64,000 bases of DNA from Sphingobium sp. CCH11-B1 (GTDB lineage Bacteria > Pseudomonadota > Alphaproteobacteria > Sphingomonadales > Sphingomonadaceae), in NCBI RefSeq assembly GCF_001556865.1, contig NZ_LSJY01000078.1, forward strand, positions 1 through 64,000, read 5' to 3'. This document shows, one piece after another, positions 53,690 to 63,634 of this stretch. Each line of letters begins with the position of its first letter. Positions within the stretch are counted from its first letter, which is position 1. Under the pieces are notes generated by a model. The model saw only the letters and a program-made list of their open reading frames with translations, did no database searches and was not told where the DNA came from. A program made the position numbers and the translations under genes.

Positions 53690-54655
53690 TCAAGACCTCA
53701 CATCATCGATGGATAACCCTGTCAGCTCGACCGACAGGTTCCACAGCCGCTCCGCTACGTCGGAATCGGTGGCATAGGCTTTGACGCCGACGAACGGTTC
53801 GCCAGCTTTCTCCGCCCGGACGGCGATGTCGCAATCCTCGCAATAGAGACCGCCAAGCCCATCGAGCCGTGACGATGTCGCCGCCCACACCTGCGTCGCC
53901 ACGCCCTGGGCGGGCGTCTTGAACGTCGGATCGGCCGGATTGCCGTTGGCATCGAGCCAGCCTTCCGCCGTCATCTCTGTCTGCGTCAGGTGACGCTGGA
54001 GCGGCGTGAAGATCTTGCCGGGATGGAGCGAGAAGGCGCGGATGCCGCGATCCCGGCCGATCCGGTCGAGGTGGACCACGAACAGGGCATTCGCCGTCTT
54101 CGACTGTCCATAGGCCAGCCACTTGTCATAGCCCCCCGTGAACTGCACGTTGTCCCAGCGCATCGGCGAGGCGTGATGGCCGGCAGAGGAGACGGAAACC
54201 ACCCGCGCGCCGCCTTCCAGCAACGGCCAGAGCCGGTTCGTCAGCGCGAAGTGCCCCAGATGGTTGGTAGCCAACTGCGCTTCCCATCCCGGCCCGACCC
54301 GCGTCTCAGGGCAGGCCATGATGCCGGCATTGTTGATGAGCATGTCGATGTGATGCCCGGACGCGAGGATACGCCTGGCGAACAGATCGACACTGGCGAG
54401 GTCACCGAGATCAAGCGCATCCACCGTCACGCCCGGAATATCGCGCGTCGCCATTCGTGCCACTTCCGGGTTCCGCGCCCCGACGATCACCTGCGCGCCG
54501 GCCGCCGCCAGCGCCTTCGTCGTTTCCAGCCCGAGGCCGGAATGACCGCCGGTGACGATCGCGCGCTTGCCGGTCAGGTCCATGCCGGCGAGCACATCGG
54601 ATGCCGTTGTGCGGGCGCCGAAGCCTGAATCCAAAGGGTGTTGGTGGTCTGTCAT
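53690..54655 (-). CDS. SDR-family oxidoreductase (retinol dehydrogenase/WW-oxidoreductase-like)
   Basis: 321 residues; GGAG 8 bases upstream of the ATG. Short-chain dehydrogenase: KRAIVTGGHSGLGLETTKAL cofactor motif, LINNAGIMACPET, SVSSAGHH, and YGQSKTANALFVVHL with catalytic Tyr/Lys; NADP preference is suggested by GARN after strand 2. Larger than classical SDRs because of a C-terminal extension (LYCEDCDIA). Divergent from an AraC-type regulator, 122 bases away, a common reporter-like pair. Substrate unknown. Confidence 0.87.
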   Translation of the reverse strand: MTDHQHPLDSGFGARTTASDVLAGMDLTGKRAIVTGGHSGLGLETTKALAAAGAQVIVGARNPEVARMATRDIPGVTVDALDLGDLASVDLFARRILASGHHIDMLINNAGIMACPETRVGPGWEAQLATNHLGHFALTNRLWPLLEGGARVVSVSSAGHHASPMRWDNVQFTGGYDKWLAYGQSKTANALFVVHLDRIGRDRGIRAFSLHPGKIFTPLQRHLTQTEMTAEGWLDANGNPADPTFKTPAQGVATQVWAATSSRLDGLGGLYCEDCDIAVRAEKAGEPFVGVKAYATDSDVAERLWNLSVELTGLSIDDVRS

Positions 54656-54754
54656 GTCGCTTCTCCGAGGTCGGGACGCTCGCGCTTGATGCGGGCGCTG
54701 GCACTATGGAGAGGATGAGCGATGGCCGCCGAACGATCCATGCTGTATAGTCCG

Positions 54755-54772
54755 ATTATCTTTCGCGATAAT
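54755..54772. promoter_or_regulatory. Palindrome between SDR and AraC genes
   Basis: ATTATC-TTTCGC-GATAAT, a perfect 6-base inverted repeat (flanked by CCG and CGG) ending 5 bases before the AraC start codon. Candidate operator for the divergent pair; AraC sites are usually direct repeats, so another regulator is possible. Confidence 0.45.
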
Positions 54773-54777
54773 ACGGA

Positions 54778-55671
54778 TTGGCCGCTTTGGACCCCTTGTC
54801 GGATGTTCTTTCCCTGTTGAGACCCAAGACGGCGATCAGCGCCGGTCTCGATGCCGGCGGCGAATGGGCGATCCGGTTCCCCGCCCATGACGGCATCAAG
54901 TTCAATACCGTGATGCGAGGCGCCTGCTGGGTCAGTGTGGAAGGAGAAGCCGAACGGATTCGGATCGAAGCCGGAGACTGTTTTCTCCTGACCCGTGGCC
55001 GACCGTTCCTGTTCGCCACGGACAACCCGTCGCTGCCCATCGACTCCGCGTCGATCTACGATCACGCAATCGACGGCATCGCGACCTGCAACGGCGGCGG
55101 CGATTTCTTCCTGATCGGCGGGCGATTTTCGTTCGAGGGCGATCACGCCGGGCTGCTGTTCGGCGCGCTTCCCGCCATCGTCCATATCCGCGATGCCTCT
55201 AGCCAGGCGGCGGTGCTCCGCTGGGCGCTGGAACAACTGGCGCTGGAACTGAAACAGGGATCGCCCGGCGGCGCGTTGATGGCCGATCATCTCGCGCAGA
55301 TCATGCTGCTTCAGGTGCTGCGGCTCTGGCTCGCCTCCGGCAAGCAATCCGGCTGGCTGGGCGCGCTGGCCGATCAGAGATTGACCCGCGCGCTCGGCGC
55401 GATGCACGCCGAGCCGCAACGCCGCTGGACGCTGGTGGAGCTTGCCGGTCTCGCCGGCATGTCGCGCACCACCTTCGCCGAACGCTTCCGCGATGTCGTC
55501 GGGCAGACGCCGCTCGACTATCTGTCGGGCTGGCGGATGCGGCTCGGCGTGCATAGTGTGGCCACCATCGGCTTTTCGGTCGGCTATGAATCGGAAGCCG
55601 CGTTCAGCACCGCCTTCCGCCGCGTCATGGGCCGCACCCCGATGCAGCACCGGTGCATGGTCATGGCTTGA
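54778..55671 (+). CDS. AraC-family transcriptional regulator (cupin type)
   Basis: 297 residues if begun at the TTG at 54778; another in-frame TTG at 54787 would give the common DPLSDVLSLLRP start. N-terminal cupin-like sensor (residues ~10-170; VMRGACWVSVEGE, GDCFLLTRGRPF) and AraC helix-turn-helix pair: LVELAGLAGMSRTTFAERFR, VATIGFSVGYESEAAFSTAF, ending RRVMGRTPMQHR. Divergent to the SDR gene it probably controls. A common sphingomonad/rhizobial pair of regulator and SDR. Confidence 0.87.
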   Translation: MAALDPLSDVLSLLRPKTAISAGLDAGGEWAIRFPAHDGIKFNTVMRGACWVSVEGEAERIRIEAGDCFLLTRGRPFLFATDNPSLPIDSASIYDHAIDGIATCNGGGDFFLIGGRFSFEGDHAGLLFGALPAIVHIRDASSQAAVLRWALEQLALELKQGSPGGALMADHLAQIMLLQVLRLWLASGKQSGWLGALADQRLTRALGAMHAEPQRRWTLVELAGLAGMSRTTFAERFRDVVGQTPLDYLSGWRMRLGVHSVATIGFSVGYESEAAFSTAFRRVMGRTPMQHRCMVMA

Positions 55672-55756
55672 CCTTCTCCGCCACATTACATTTTCCCATT
55701 GTCGATAGCCAACCGGCTCTGTGCGGGACTGCCCGCCTGATTTCGCTCGACTACGA

Positions 55757-56256
55757 TCAGATGATCGCCATCGCCACCGCCAGTCCGGCCACCATGGCCG
55801 CCAGCAACGGAATTGCCGACAGGCCTAGCCCGGCCGAGAGGGGGCGGCGCTCATCCCCGCACCGATGGCATTGCCGAGATTGAAGGCGCTGATGTTAAGC
55901 CTGGAAGCAAGGTTCGGAGCTGAGCTGGCGGCTTCGACCACTATCGCTTGTGTGATCGCGCAGACGGCGAAAGCGAGGACTCCCCACATAGTGACGATCG
56001 CGGTCGCGGACCATGGTGTCCCGCCCAGTGCGGCAAAGATCAGCCGTACCGTCGCGACACCGATCAGCACCGCGACGAGGCTGGGTCCCGCCCGCCATTC
56101 GGTAAGACGTGCCCCGAGATAATTTTTACCCGTCAGGCCAATGCCAGCCGCCAGCAGAACATAGCCAACACCGCCGTCCGGCACACCGCCGAGGTTCGTC
56201 AGGATTGGCGCGATAAAGGTGAAGAAGCCGAACATGCTATTCGAGGCCAGCGTGCT
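55757..56256 (-). pseudogene. MFS transporter C-terminal remnant
   Basis: Minus-strand sequence STLASNSMFGFFTFIAPIL, then GGVGYVLLAAGIGLTGKNYL, TMWGVLAFAVCAITQAIVV and SRLNISAFNLGNAIGA is the second half of an AraJ/drug-type major facilitator. A frameshift near 55835 moves the end into another frame (AGLGLSAIPLLAAMVAGLAV to TGA at 55757). The N-terminal half is replaced by an IS21 transposase fragment at about 56256, which probably destroyed the gene. Confidence 0.75.
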
Positions 56257-56792
56257 GACAGCCTGCCGCGGGATAGGCCCGCACATAGCAGGCATCACTG
56301 TGCGGCAGATCGAGCGCGAAGAAGTAAGCCTTCTGCAGGGCGTCGCCGATCTCCACCAGAGCTTCCCGAAATCGGCCTGCGCATCTCCTGCCGGGTGTGC
56401 CAGCGGCACGAACATCTCCCGGCTGCGCTGCTCGCGCTTCCGGATGTAATCCTTGGTGATCGCATAGCCGCCGGTGAAACCATGCTCGGTGCGCAAATGG
56501 TCGAATACCCGCTTCGCCCTATGGCGCTGCTTGCACGGGACGCCGGGGTCACCCTCAAGCCATCATCGATGATCGCCGCAAATCCGTCCAGCTTCGGGCG
56601 CTGCGGTACAGTCTGACGCCGGTAACCCTGCGGCGATGAAAACGACAGCATCTCGCGCACCGTATCGCGCGACGCATTGCAACGCTTCGCCGCCGCCCGC
56701 TGGCTCATGCCATCCGCGCAAGCCAAACGTACCTTCAGATAATGTTCCACGCTGCAGATCCTTACCTCCCTGACTTGGCAGAAGGGCTTCAA
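56257..56792 (-). mobile_element. IS21-family istA remnant
   Basis: N-terminal third of an IstA transposase in two frames: EHYLKVRLACADGMSQRAAA with helix-turn-helix, MLSFSSPQGYRRQTVPQRPK, LDGFAAIIDDGL; then, after a frameshift near 56540, LRTEHGFTGGYAITKDYIRK, MFVPLAHPAGDAQADFG; and after another shift LPHSDACYVRAYPAA, where it stops against the MFS remnant. The DDE domain is cut and istB is absent, so it is immobile. The noncoding stretch to ~56900 looks like the rest of the element's left end; no terminal repeat was identified. Confidence 0.78.
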
Positions 56793-56900
56793 GGTGGACG
56801 ACTTTTATGCCGCCCGCAGCGGGACTATCCCGCCGCTAGCGTGGTTGAATATTGCTCCGCCGTTCTCAGGATTTTCAGGCGGCTTCCCCTGGACGCCACG

Positions 56901-57497
56901 CTAAGTCGCAGAAAAGATGCATCGGACGACATCCCGCATCAGTTCCAGATCGATTTGCTTGTCCAGATCCGGATTTCGCAATGCGCGTACGGACAAGCCT
57001 TCCATGAGTGCTGCTGCCAGTTCCATGCGTGCTTCAAGCTTTGGATCAGTGGCATCGAAGATTCTCTGGTGGGCTGCCTTGATTTCGGCATTGTGGCGAT
57101 GGACGACCTCCGCAATCGCGGGATTACGCGCCGCTTCCGCCAAAATCTCCATTTTCAACGCTGCGCGAGAGATGTCCTTATTCATCTCCACGCTGCGCTC
57201 CGTTCCGTTCGCAAAGGCAGCAATAGCATCCTCGGGATTTGCTGCGTCGCGCATGCCGGCCAGAAGCAGTTCCACTTCGTCGCGCTCGCGCTCGACTATC
57301 CCCGCGATGATGTCCTCCTTGCTCTTGAAATAATGATAGATGTGGCCGGTGCTCATACCCGCTGCGGCGGAAATCTGGGCCATACTGGTGCCGTGGAAGC
57401 CCTTTTCGCGGAAACACATACTCGCAGCCTCGAGGACCTGCGCACGCCGACGCTGAGCGTTCATACTGTCATCACCCCTTTGGGCCGTTCTGGGCAT
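56901..57497 (-). CDS. TetR/AcrR-family repressor of the RND operon
   Basis: 198 residues; ATG at 57497 preceded by AGGAGACAGGTA. N-terminal helix-turn-helix FHGTSMAQISAAAGMSTGHI followed by YHYFKSKEDIIAGIVERE; a variable ligand-binding C-terminal domain. Divergent from a complete MFP-RND-OMF efflux operon with a 186-base gap holding a perfect 8-base palindrome, the standard arrangement for AcrR-type control. Ligand unknown, probably a pump substrate. Confidence 0.88.
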   Translation of the reverse strand: MPRTAQRGDDSMNAQRRRAQVLEAASMCFREKGFHGTSMAQISAAAGMSTGHIYHYFKSKEDIIAGIVERERDEVELLLAGMRDAANPEDAIAAFANGTERSVEMNKDISRAALKMEILAEAARNPAIAEVVHRHNAEIKAAHQRIFDATDPKLEARMELAAALMEGLSVRALRNPDLDKQIDLELMRDVVRCIFSAT

Positions 57498-57645
57498 TAC
57501 CTGTCTCCTGTTTCCTCTCCGGCTGCATAGCGCGCTTGCAACCACGGAACATTATAGTTGATTGGTTTGGTCGTTCAATCTAAACATTTTCCGAGTCGCG
57601 TTTCGCCCGTCGGGTTGCAAGCGCGATTTGTTTTTTGCGATAGAC

Positions 57646-57665
57646 TAGGTCGATCATTCGACCTA
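57646..57665. promoter_or_regulatory. TetR operator candidate upstream of the RND operon
   Basis: TAGGTCGA-TCAT-TCGACCTA, a perfect 8-base inverted repeat with a 4-base centre, 18 bases upstream of the membrane-fusion protein ATG. Shape and place are those of a TetR dimer operator overlapping the efflux promoter. Confidence 0.7.
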
Positions 57666-57683
57666 ATATTGGAGTTGCGATTT

Positions 57684-58781
57684 ATGGCGATAGTGGGGGG
57701 CAAGGCGATCCCGATGGCAGCGATGGTTGCGTCCTGTCTCCTCTTGGCGGCATGTCAAAGGGAACAGGCGTCGCCGCCGCCGGCTACTCCGGAAGTCTCG
57801 GTCATTACGCTGCGTCCCGAAGATGTGACATTCTCGACCGAATTGCCGGGCCGAACGACTCCTTACCGCGTGGCCGAAGTGCGTCCGCAGGTCGGTGGCA
57901 TTCTCTTGCAGCGATTGTTCGAGGAAGGCAGCTTCGTCAAAGCCGGCCAGCCGCTCTATCAGGTTAATCCCGCGCCCTATCGGGCAACGCTCGAAAGAGC
58001 GCAGGCGAGCCTGTCTTCCGCCCAGTTGCTCTCGGAACGCTATGACCGCCTTATCAAGGACAACGCGATCAGCCAGCAGGATCGCGATGATGCCCGCGCG
58101 CAATATCTCGCAGCTCGCGCCGCTGTCCATTCGGCGCAGATCGACATGGGCTTCACGCGGATCAGCGCGCCCATCTCAGGCCGGATCGGTCGATCGGCCT
58201 TCACCCAGGGCGCTTTGGTAACGGCCAGTCAACCGGACGCACTCGCCACCATCCAGCAACTCGATCCCATCTATGTGGATATCGTCCAGCCTTCCACGGC
58301 GTTGCTGACGCTGAGGGAGGATTTTGCGAGCGGCCGTCTGAAGGCGGGCGGGGATGGGCAAGCGGAGGTTCGCCTGATCCTTGAGAATGGCAAATCCTAT
58401 CCCCAGCCGGGCCGGCTCAAATTCTCCGAGGTGAGCGTCGACCAGGGCACGGGCGCAGTGACGCTCCGCGCGCAATTTCCCAATCCTGACGGCGTTTTGC
58501 TGCCGGGCATGTTCGTGCGCGCTCTACTGCCGCAGGGTATGCGCAGCAATGCGTTGCTCGTGCCCCAACGCGCCGTCACCCGCGATCAGAGCGGGCAGGC
58601 CAGCGTGATGATCGTCGACAAGGCGGGCAAGGCGCAGCAGCGCAAGGTCAGCGTCGAGAGGAGCGTCGGATCGCGCTCGCTCATAAGCGCGGGCCTGGCC
58701 GCGGGTGACAGGGTGGTCGTCGATGGCGGCCAGAACGTCCAGCCCGGCGCCATGGTGAAGACCGTGGCTGCCGCGAAGTAG
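57684..58781 (+). CDS. RND efflux periplasmic membrane-fusion protein (AcrA-like)
   Basis: 365 residues from the ATG at 57684 (GGAG 9 bases upstream; longer frames cross the operator). Lipoprotein signal with lipobox LLAAC (Cys24), lipoyl/hairpin motifs [33 protein letters not shown], and [20 protein letters not shown], and a beta-barrel domain with [14 protein letters not shown]. Normal AcrA/MexA length. Links the inner-membrane pump to the outer-membrane channel encoded downstream. Confidence 0.92.
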   Translation: MAIVGGKAIPMAAMVASCLLLAACQREQASPPPATPEVSVITLRPEDVTFSTELPGRTTPYRVAEVRPQVGGILLQRLFEEGSFVKAGQPLYQVNPAPYRATLERAQASLSSAQLLSERYDRLIKDNAISQQDRDDARAQYLAARAAVHSAQIDMGFTRISAPISGRIGRSAFTQGALVTASQPDALATIQQLDPIYVDIVQPSTALLTLREDFASGRLKAGGDGQAEVRLILENGKSYPQPGRLKFSEVSVDQGTGAVTLRAQFPNPDGVLLPGMFVRALLPQGMRSNALLVPQRAVTRDQSGQASVMIVDKAGKAQQRKVSVERSVGSRSLISAGLAAGDRVVVDGGQNVQPGAMVKTVAAAK

Positions 58782-58794
58782 GAGCACGAAAGCC

Positions 58795-61700
58795 ATGTCG
58801 CGCTTCTTCATCGACCGGCCGATCTTCGCCTGGGTCATCGCCATCGTCATCATGCTGGCGGGCGTACTCGCCATCCGGGCGCTGCCGATCAACCAATATC
58901 CCAACATCGCGCCGCCCGCGATCCAGATCAGCGGCACCTATCCCGGCGCATCGGCGCAGACGGTGCAGGATACCGTCGTGCAGGTGGTGGAGCAGCAGCT
59001 CAACGGTCTCGACAACCTGCGCTATATCAAGTCGGAGAGCAACGCAGACGGCAGCTTCGCGATTACCGCGACTTTCGAACAGGGAACCGACCCCGACATC
59101 GCGCAGGTCCAGGTGCAGAACAAGCTGTCGCTGGCGACGCCGCTCGTGCCCGCAGAAGTACAGGCGCAGGGGATGCGCGTTGCGAAATTCCAGATCAACT
59201 TCCTGGTCGTCGTAGGGCTTGTATCGACCGACGGCAGGATGAGCGCCTATGATCTGGGCGACTTCATCGTTTCCAAATTGCAAGACCCGCTGGCGCGGAC
59301 TCCCGGCGTCGGCGACTTCATGGTCCTGGGGTCGCAGAATGCGATGCGTATCTGGCTCGATCCCACGAAGCTGACCAGCTTCGGCCTGACCCCGACCGAT
59401 GTCAGCGCCGCGATCAAGTCCCAGAATGTTCAGGTCTCGTCCGGTCAGCTCGCGGGCCTGCCGACGACCAAGGGCGTAGAACTCAACGCGACGGTGATCG
59501 GCAAGACCCGGTATCAGACGCCGGAGCAGTTCCGGAATATCCTCCTGAAGGTGAACGCGGACGGCTCGCAGGTGCGGTTGCGTGACGTCGCCGAGGTAAA
59601 GCTTGGCGCCGAGCAATTCTCGATCCAGGCAAATTACAATGCCAATCAACCGGCGGCCGGTATCGCGCTGCGCCTCGCCACCGGGGCCAACGCGCTCCAG
59701 ACCATCGAGGCGGTACGTGCGAGGCTCAAGGATCTGGAGCCGACCTTCCCCAAGGGCGTGAAGATCGTCTATCCTTATGACACCGAGCCGGTGATCAGCC
59801 ATTCGATCGAGGGCGTGGTCCACACGCTGCTGGAAGCGATCGTGCTGGTCTTTGCGGTGATGTTCCTGTTCCTCCAGAACTGGCGAGCCACTCTGATCCC
59901 GACACTGGCGGTACCGGTGGTGCTTCTCGGCACGTTCGGGGTGATGGCGGCGTTCGGCTTCACCATCAACATCCTGACAATGTTCGGGCTGGTACTGGCG
60001 ATCGGCCTGTTGGTCGATGACGCGATCGTGGTGGTGGAGAATGTCGAACGGCTGATGACCGAGGAGGGGCTGTCTCCGCTGGAGGCTAGCCGCAAGTCCA
60101 TGGAGCAAATCAGCGGCGCCCTGGTCGGTATCGCGCTGGTGCTTTCGGCGGTGTTCGTGCCGATGGCGTTCTTCGGCGGCTCCACGGGCGTCATCTATCG
60201 CCAGTTCTCGATCACGATCGTCTCAGCGATGGCATTGTCAGTGCTGGTCGCGCTGATCTTCACACCAGCCCTGTGCGCGACGATCCTGCAGCCGATTTCC
60301 CACGATCATCACGAGAAGAAGGGGTTTTTCGGCTGGTTCAACCGCTGGTTCGACCGTTCGGCCGGGCGATACGAACGCGGCGTCAGCCGCCTGCTGGGCG
60401 CGCGCAAGCGCGGCATGATCGCCTTTGGCCTGATCGTGGCGCTGCTCGTGGTTCTGTTCCCGATGATGCGCAGTTCGTTCCTGCCCGACGAAGATCAGGG
60501 CATGGCGCTGATCCAGGTGCAGATGCCGCCCAATGCCAGTTCTGAACGGACGCAGCATGTGCTGGGTCAGGTTGCCAACTTCCTCCTCAAATCCGAGGGC
60601 GACGCGGTACAGGCCGTCATGACCGTGTCGGGCTTTAACTTTGCGGGCCGCGGGCAGGGGTCCGGCCTTGCCTTCGTGCAGCTCAAGCCATGGAATGACC
60701 GCACCACCAGCGCCTTCGATATCGTGGGCCGGACGATGCAGCATTTCGCGGGGCTGAAGGAAGGCACCGTCATCGCTTTCGCGCCGCCCGCCGTTCAGGA
60801 ACTGGGCAATGCGACCGGGTTCGATCTGTTCCTGCAGGATAACGGCGGTGGCGATCACGCGCGGTTGATGCAGGCGCGCAACCAGTTTCTGGGCATGGCG
60901 GCGAAAAACCCCGCGCTGCAACTGGTCCGCCCCAACGGCATGAACGACGAACCGCAATATCAGATCGAGATCGACGACGAGAAGGTGCGCGCGCTCGGTC
61001 TCAGCCTGGACGACGTGAACAACACGATGTCGGCCGCCTGGGGCTCGTCCTATGTCAACGACTTCATCGACAACGGCCGCGTCAAACGCGTTTATATCCA
61101 GGGCATTCCCGAATCCCGGATATCTCCTGAGGATTTCGGCAAATGGTATGTGCGTAACGACAAGGGCGAGATGGTCTCGTTCGATGCGTTCGCGACAGGC
61201 AAATGGGTTTACGGCTCACCCCGGCTGGAACGGTATAACGGCGTCCCGGCGGTCGAGATTCTTGGCGAGCCGGCGCCGGGCAAAAGTTCCGGCCAGGCGA
61301 TGGCGGCAGTGCAGGAAATCGCTGCCAAGCTGCCCCCAGGCATCAGCGTCGCCTGGACCGGCCTCTCCTATGAGGAACGGCTGTCGGGATCGCAGGCTCC
61401 TGCGCTCTATGCCCTGTCACTGCTGATCGTGTTCCTCTGCCTTGCGGCGCTGTACGAAAGCTGGTCGATTCCCTTCTCGGTCATGCTGGTCGTGCCGCTG
61501 GGCGTGATCGGCACGGTGATCGCGACGCTGGCGCGTGGCCTGAGCAATGACGTGTTCTTCCAGGTCGGGCTGCTGACGACGATTGGCTTGTCGGCGAAGA
61601 ACGCGATCCTGATCGTGGAATTCGCGCGCGATCTGGTCGAACGGGACGGCAAGCCGCTGATGGAGGCCGCGATAGAGGCCGCCCGCCTGCGCCTGCGGCC

Positions 61701-61935
61701 GATCATCATGACCTCGCTGGCCTTTACCGTGGGCGTGCTGCCTCTCGCGGTCGCGTCGGGCGCCAGCGCGGGCAGCAAGCACGCGATCGGAACCGGCGTC
61801 GTCGGCGGTATGATCACCGCGACGATCCTCGCCATCTTCTTCGTGCCGCTGTTCTTCGTCGTCGTGATGAGCTTCTTCTCTAAGAAGAAAGGCGAGACGC
61901 CCGAACAGTCCACCGGGGAGATCGCTCATGATTGA
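58795..61935 (+). CDS. RND efflux inner-membrane pump, HAE1 family (AcrB-like)
   Basis: 1046 residues, the family's usual size. Starts [20 protein letters not shown], carries the proton-relay pair in [16 protein letters not shown] (TM4), [34 protein letters not shown] in the porter domain, and [17 protein letters not shown] in the second half. Hydrophobe/amphiphile exporter typical of AcrB/MexB/TtgB. 13 bases after the fusion-protein gene. In this catabolic setting it may export aromatic solvents, phenolics or antibiotics; substrate cannot be read from sequence. Confidence 0.93.
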   Translation: MSRFFIDRPIFAWVIAIVIMLAGVLAIRALPINQYPNIAPPAIQISGTYPGASAQTVQDTVVQVVEQQLNGLDNLRYIKSESNADGSFAITATFEQGTDPDIAQVQVQNKLSLATPLVPAEVQAQGMRVAKFQINFLVVVGLVSTDGRMSAYDLGDFIVSKLQDPLARTPGVGDFMVLGSQNAMRIWLDPTKLTSFGLTPTDVSAAIKSQNVQVSSGQLAGLPTTKGVELNATVIGKTRYQTPEQFRNILLKVNADGSQVRLRDVAEVKLGAEQFSIQANYNANQPAAGIALRLATGANALQTIEAVRARLKDLEPTFPKGVKIVYPYDTEPVISHSIEGVVHTLLEAIVLVFAVMFLFLQNWRATLIPTLAVPVVLLGTFGVMAAFGFTINILTMFGLVLAIGLLVDDAIVVVENVERLMTEEGLSPLEASRKSMEQISGALVGIALVLSAVFVPMAFFGGSTGVIYRQFSITIVSAMALSVLVALIFTPALCATILQPISHDHHEKKGFFGWFNRWFDRSAGRYERGVSRLLGARKRGMIAFGLIVALLVVLFPMMRSSFLPDEDQGMALIQVQMPPNASSERTQHVLGQVANFLLKSEGDAVQAVMTVSGFNFAGRGQGSGLAFVQLKPWNDRTTSAFDIVGRTMQHFAGLKEGTVIAFAPPAVQELGNATGFDLFLQDNGGGDHARLMQARNQFLGMAAKNPALQLVRPNGMNDEPQYQIEIDDEKVRALGLSLDDVNNTMSAAWGSSYVNDFIDNGRVKRVYIQGIPESRISPEDFGKWYVRNDKGEMVSFDAFATGKWVYGSPRLERYNGVPAVEILGEPAPGKSSGQAMAAVQEIAAKLPPGISVAWTGLSYEERLSGSQAPALYALSLLIVFLCLAALYESWSIPFSVMLVVPLGVIGTVIATLARGLSNDVFFQVGLLTTIGLSAKNAILIVEFARDLVERDGKPLMEAAIEAARLRLRPIIMTSLAFTVGVLPLAVASGASAGSKHAIGTGVVGGMITATILAIFFVPLFFVVVMSFFSKKKGETPEQSTGEIAHD

Positions 61936-63628
61936 CAGCACACTGCCCGTCGCGCGGGCTTCCTCACCCAGTAACCAGATGATCCGTCGCGCTTCATCGG
62001 AGGCAAACAATATGGCCAGCCAGACAGTCGCACGCCGGGACTGGTCACCCGATGCGGGTTGCGGATCGGCCGCCCCGAGCGGCGGCCAACCCGGAGATGT
62101 GAGCCATCACTCCCCGGGCGGGTTGCAGTCCGGCATCTTGTCCCAACGCGCCGGGCTGCAACCCCTTGGCCGAACGCCGTTGCATCGAAAGGCACTCTTC
62201 AGGGGGCGAAGGTTGTTCCTGTGCGGCATCGTTGCTTTTCTTGGTGGCTGCACGCTGGCGCCAAAATATGAACGGCCTGCAGCACCTGTGGCGCCCATCT
62301 ATCCGAACGGTCTGGCCTCTTCGGGCCAATCCGCTGCGGAGATCGAATGGCAGCAGATGTTCGTCGACACAAAGTTGCGCACGGTCATCCGCATGGCCCT
62401 GGAGAATAACCGCGACCTTCGGGTAGCGGCCCTCAATATCGAAAAGGCGCGGGCACAGTATCGCATTCAGCGTGCCGCCCTGATCCCCGATATCAATGTC
62501 ACCGCAAGCGGCACTGAGCAGCGCCAGCCCGGCGGCCTCGCTTTCTTCGACAGTTCCTACAGTCTGGGCGTCGGGGTTAGTGCCTATGAACTCGATCTGT
62601 TCGGCCGCGTGCGCAGCCTGAAGGATGCGGCGCTCCAAAGCTATCTGTCGACTGTGGAAACCCGGCGCGCGACCCACATCAGCCTGGTTGCCGAGGTGGC
62701 AAGCGCCTATGTCACGCTTGCAGCCGATGAGGAGCTTCTCCGCCTGGCAGACGACACGCTGCGCACGAGGCAGCAAGCCTATGACATCCAGAACAAGCGC
62801 TACGCTGCGGGTACATCGTCACTTCTTGAACTGCGCCAGGCGGACGGGGAACTGGAAGATGCAAGATCAACGGCCCTGGCTGCGACCAGTCAGGTTGCCC
62901 TCGATCGCAATGCTCTTGAACTGCTGGTGGGGTCGCCGCTTGCGCCTGACCTGTTGCCGGTGGCGGGGGCTACGACCGCGATGCTCGGCCGCGATGACCT
63001 GCCTGCCGGCTTGCCGTCCGACCTGTTGCGCAACAGGCCCGACATATTGGCGGCCGAACATGATCTGATGGGCGCCAACGCGAATATCGGTGCGGCGCGA
63101 GCGGCCTTCTTCCCCAGCATCAGCCTTACCGGCAGCGTTGGGCGGGCGAGCCTGGAACTCAAGGATCTGTTCGACGGAGGCAATCACACATGGAGCTTCA
63201 GCCCGCAGATCAATCTCCCGATTTTCACCGGTGGTCGGCTTAAAGCCGATCTCGACGTGTCAAAGGCCAATCGAGATATCGCCGTCGCGCAATATGAAAA
63301 GTCGATCCAGACGGCATTTCGCGAAGTCGCCGATGCGCTTGCCCAACGCGCCGTCATGGACGCCCGGCTTGAAGCACAACGCAGACGAAGCGACGCCGCC
63401 GGGATATCGAATGACCTTGTGCAGCGCCGCTACCGTGAAAAAGTCGCAGGATATCTTGAGGTACTCGATGCCCAGCGGACAGCCTATGTGGCACGACAAT
63501 CGTTCATCCAGACCGATCTGGCGCGGCAGATGAATCTTATCACTCTTTACAAAGTGCTGGGAGGCGGATGGGATCCAGGCCTTTCCAATCGCCCTGACCC
63601 CAACACATCCGCCAAGCACACTGGGTGA
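61928..63628 (+). CDS. RND outer-membrane factor lipoprotein (OprM/NodT-like) with long N-terminal extension
   Basis: 566 residues if begun at the ATG at 61928, which overlaps the pump stop by 8 bases. The recognisable protein starts much later: a lipoprotein signal with [12 protein letters not shown] (lipobox) lies at residue ~95-107, then [11 protein letters not shown] and the two OEP repeats ([29 protein letters not shown]-like [34 protein letters not shown]). The first ~84 residues, rich in Ser, Pro and Gly, are odd for this family; TTG codons at 62180 or 62213 (the latter after AGGGGGCG) would give normal lengths. The true start is therefore uncertain. Confidence 0.88.
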   Translation: MIDSTLPVARASSPSNQMIRRASSEANNMASQTVARRDWSPDAGCGSAAPSGGQPGDVSHHSPGGLQSGILSQRAGLQPLGRTPLHRKALFRGRRLFLCGIVAFLGGCTLAPKYERPAAPVAPIYPNGLASSGQSAAEIEWQQMFVDTKLRTVIRMALENNRDLRVAALNIEKARAQYRIQRAALIPDINVTASGTEQRQPGGLAFFDSSYSLGVGVSAYELDLFGRVRSLKDAALQSYLSTVETRRATHISLVAEVASAYVTLAADEELLRLADDTLRTRQQAYDIQNKRYAAGTSSLLELRQADGELEDARSTALAATSQVALDRNALELLVGSPLAPDLLPVAGATTAMLGRDDLPAGLPSDLLRNRPDILAAEHDLMGANANIGAARAAFFPSISLTGSVGRASLELKDLFDGGNHTWSFSPQINLPIFTGGRLKADLDVSKANRDIAVAQYEKSIQTAFREVADALAQRAVMDARLEAQRRRSDAAGISNDLVQRRYREKVAGYLEVLDAQRTAYVARQSFIQTDLARQMNLITLYKVLGGGWDPGLSNRPDPNTSAKHTG

Positions 63629-63634
63629 TCTACA

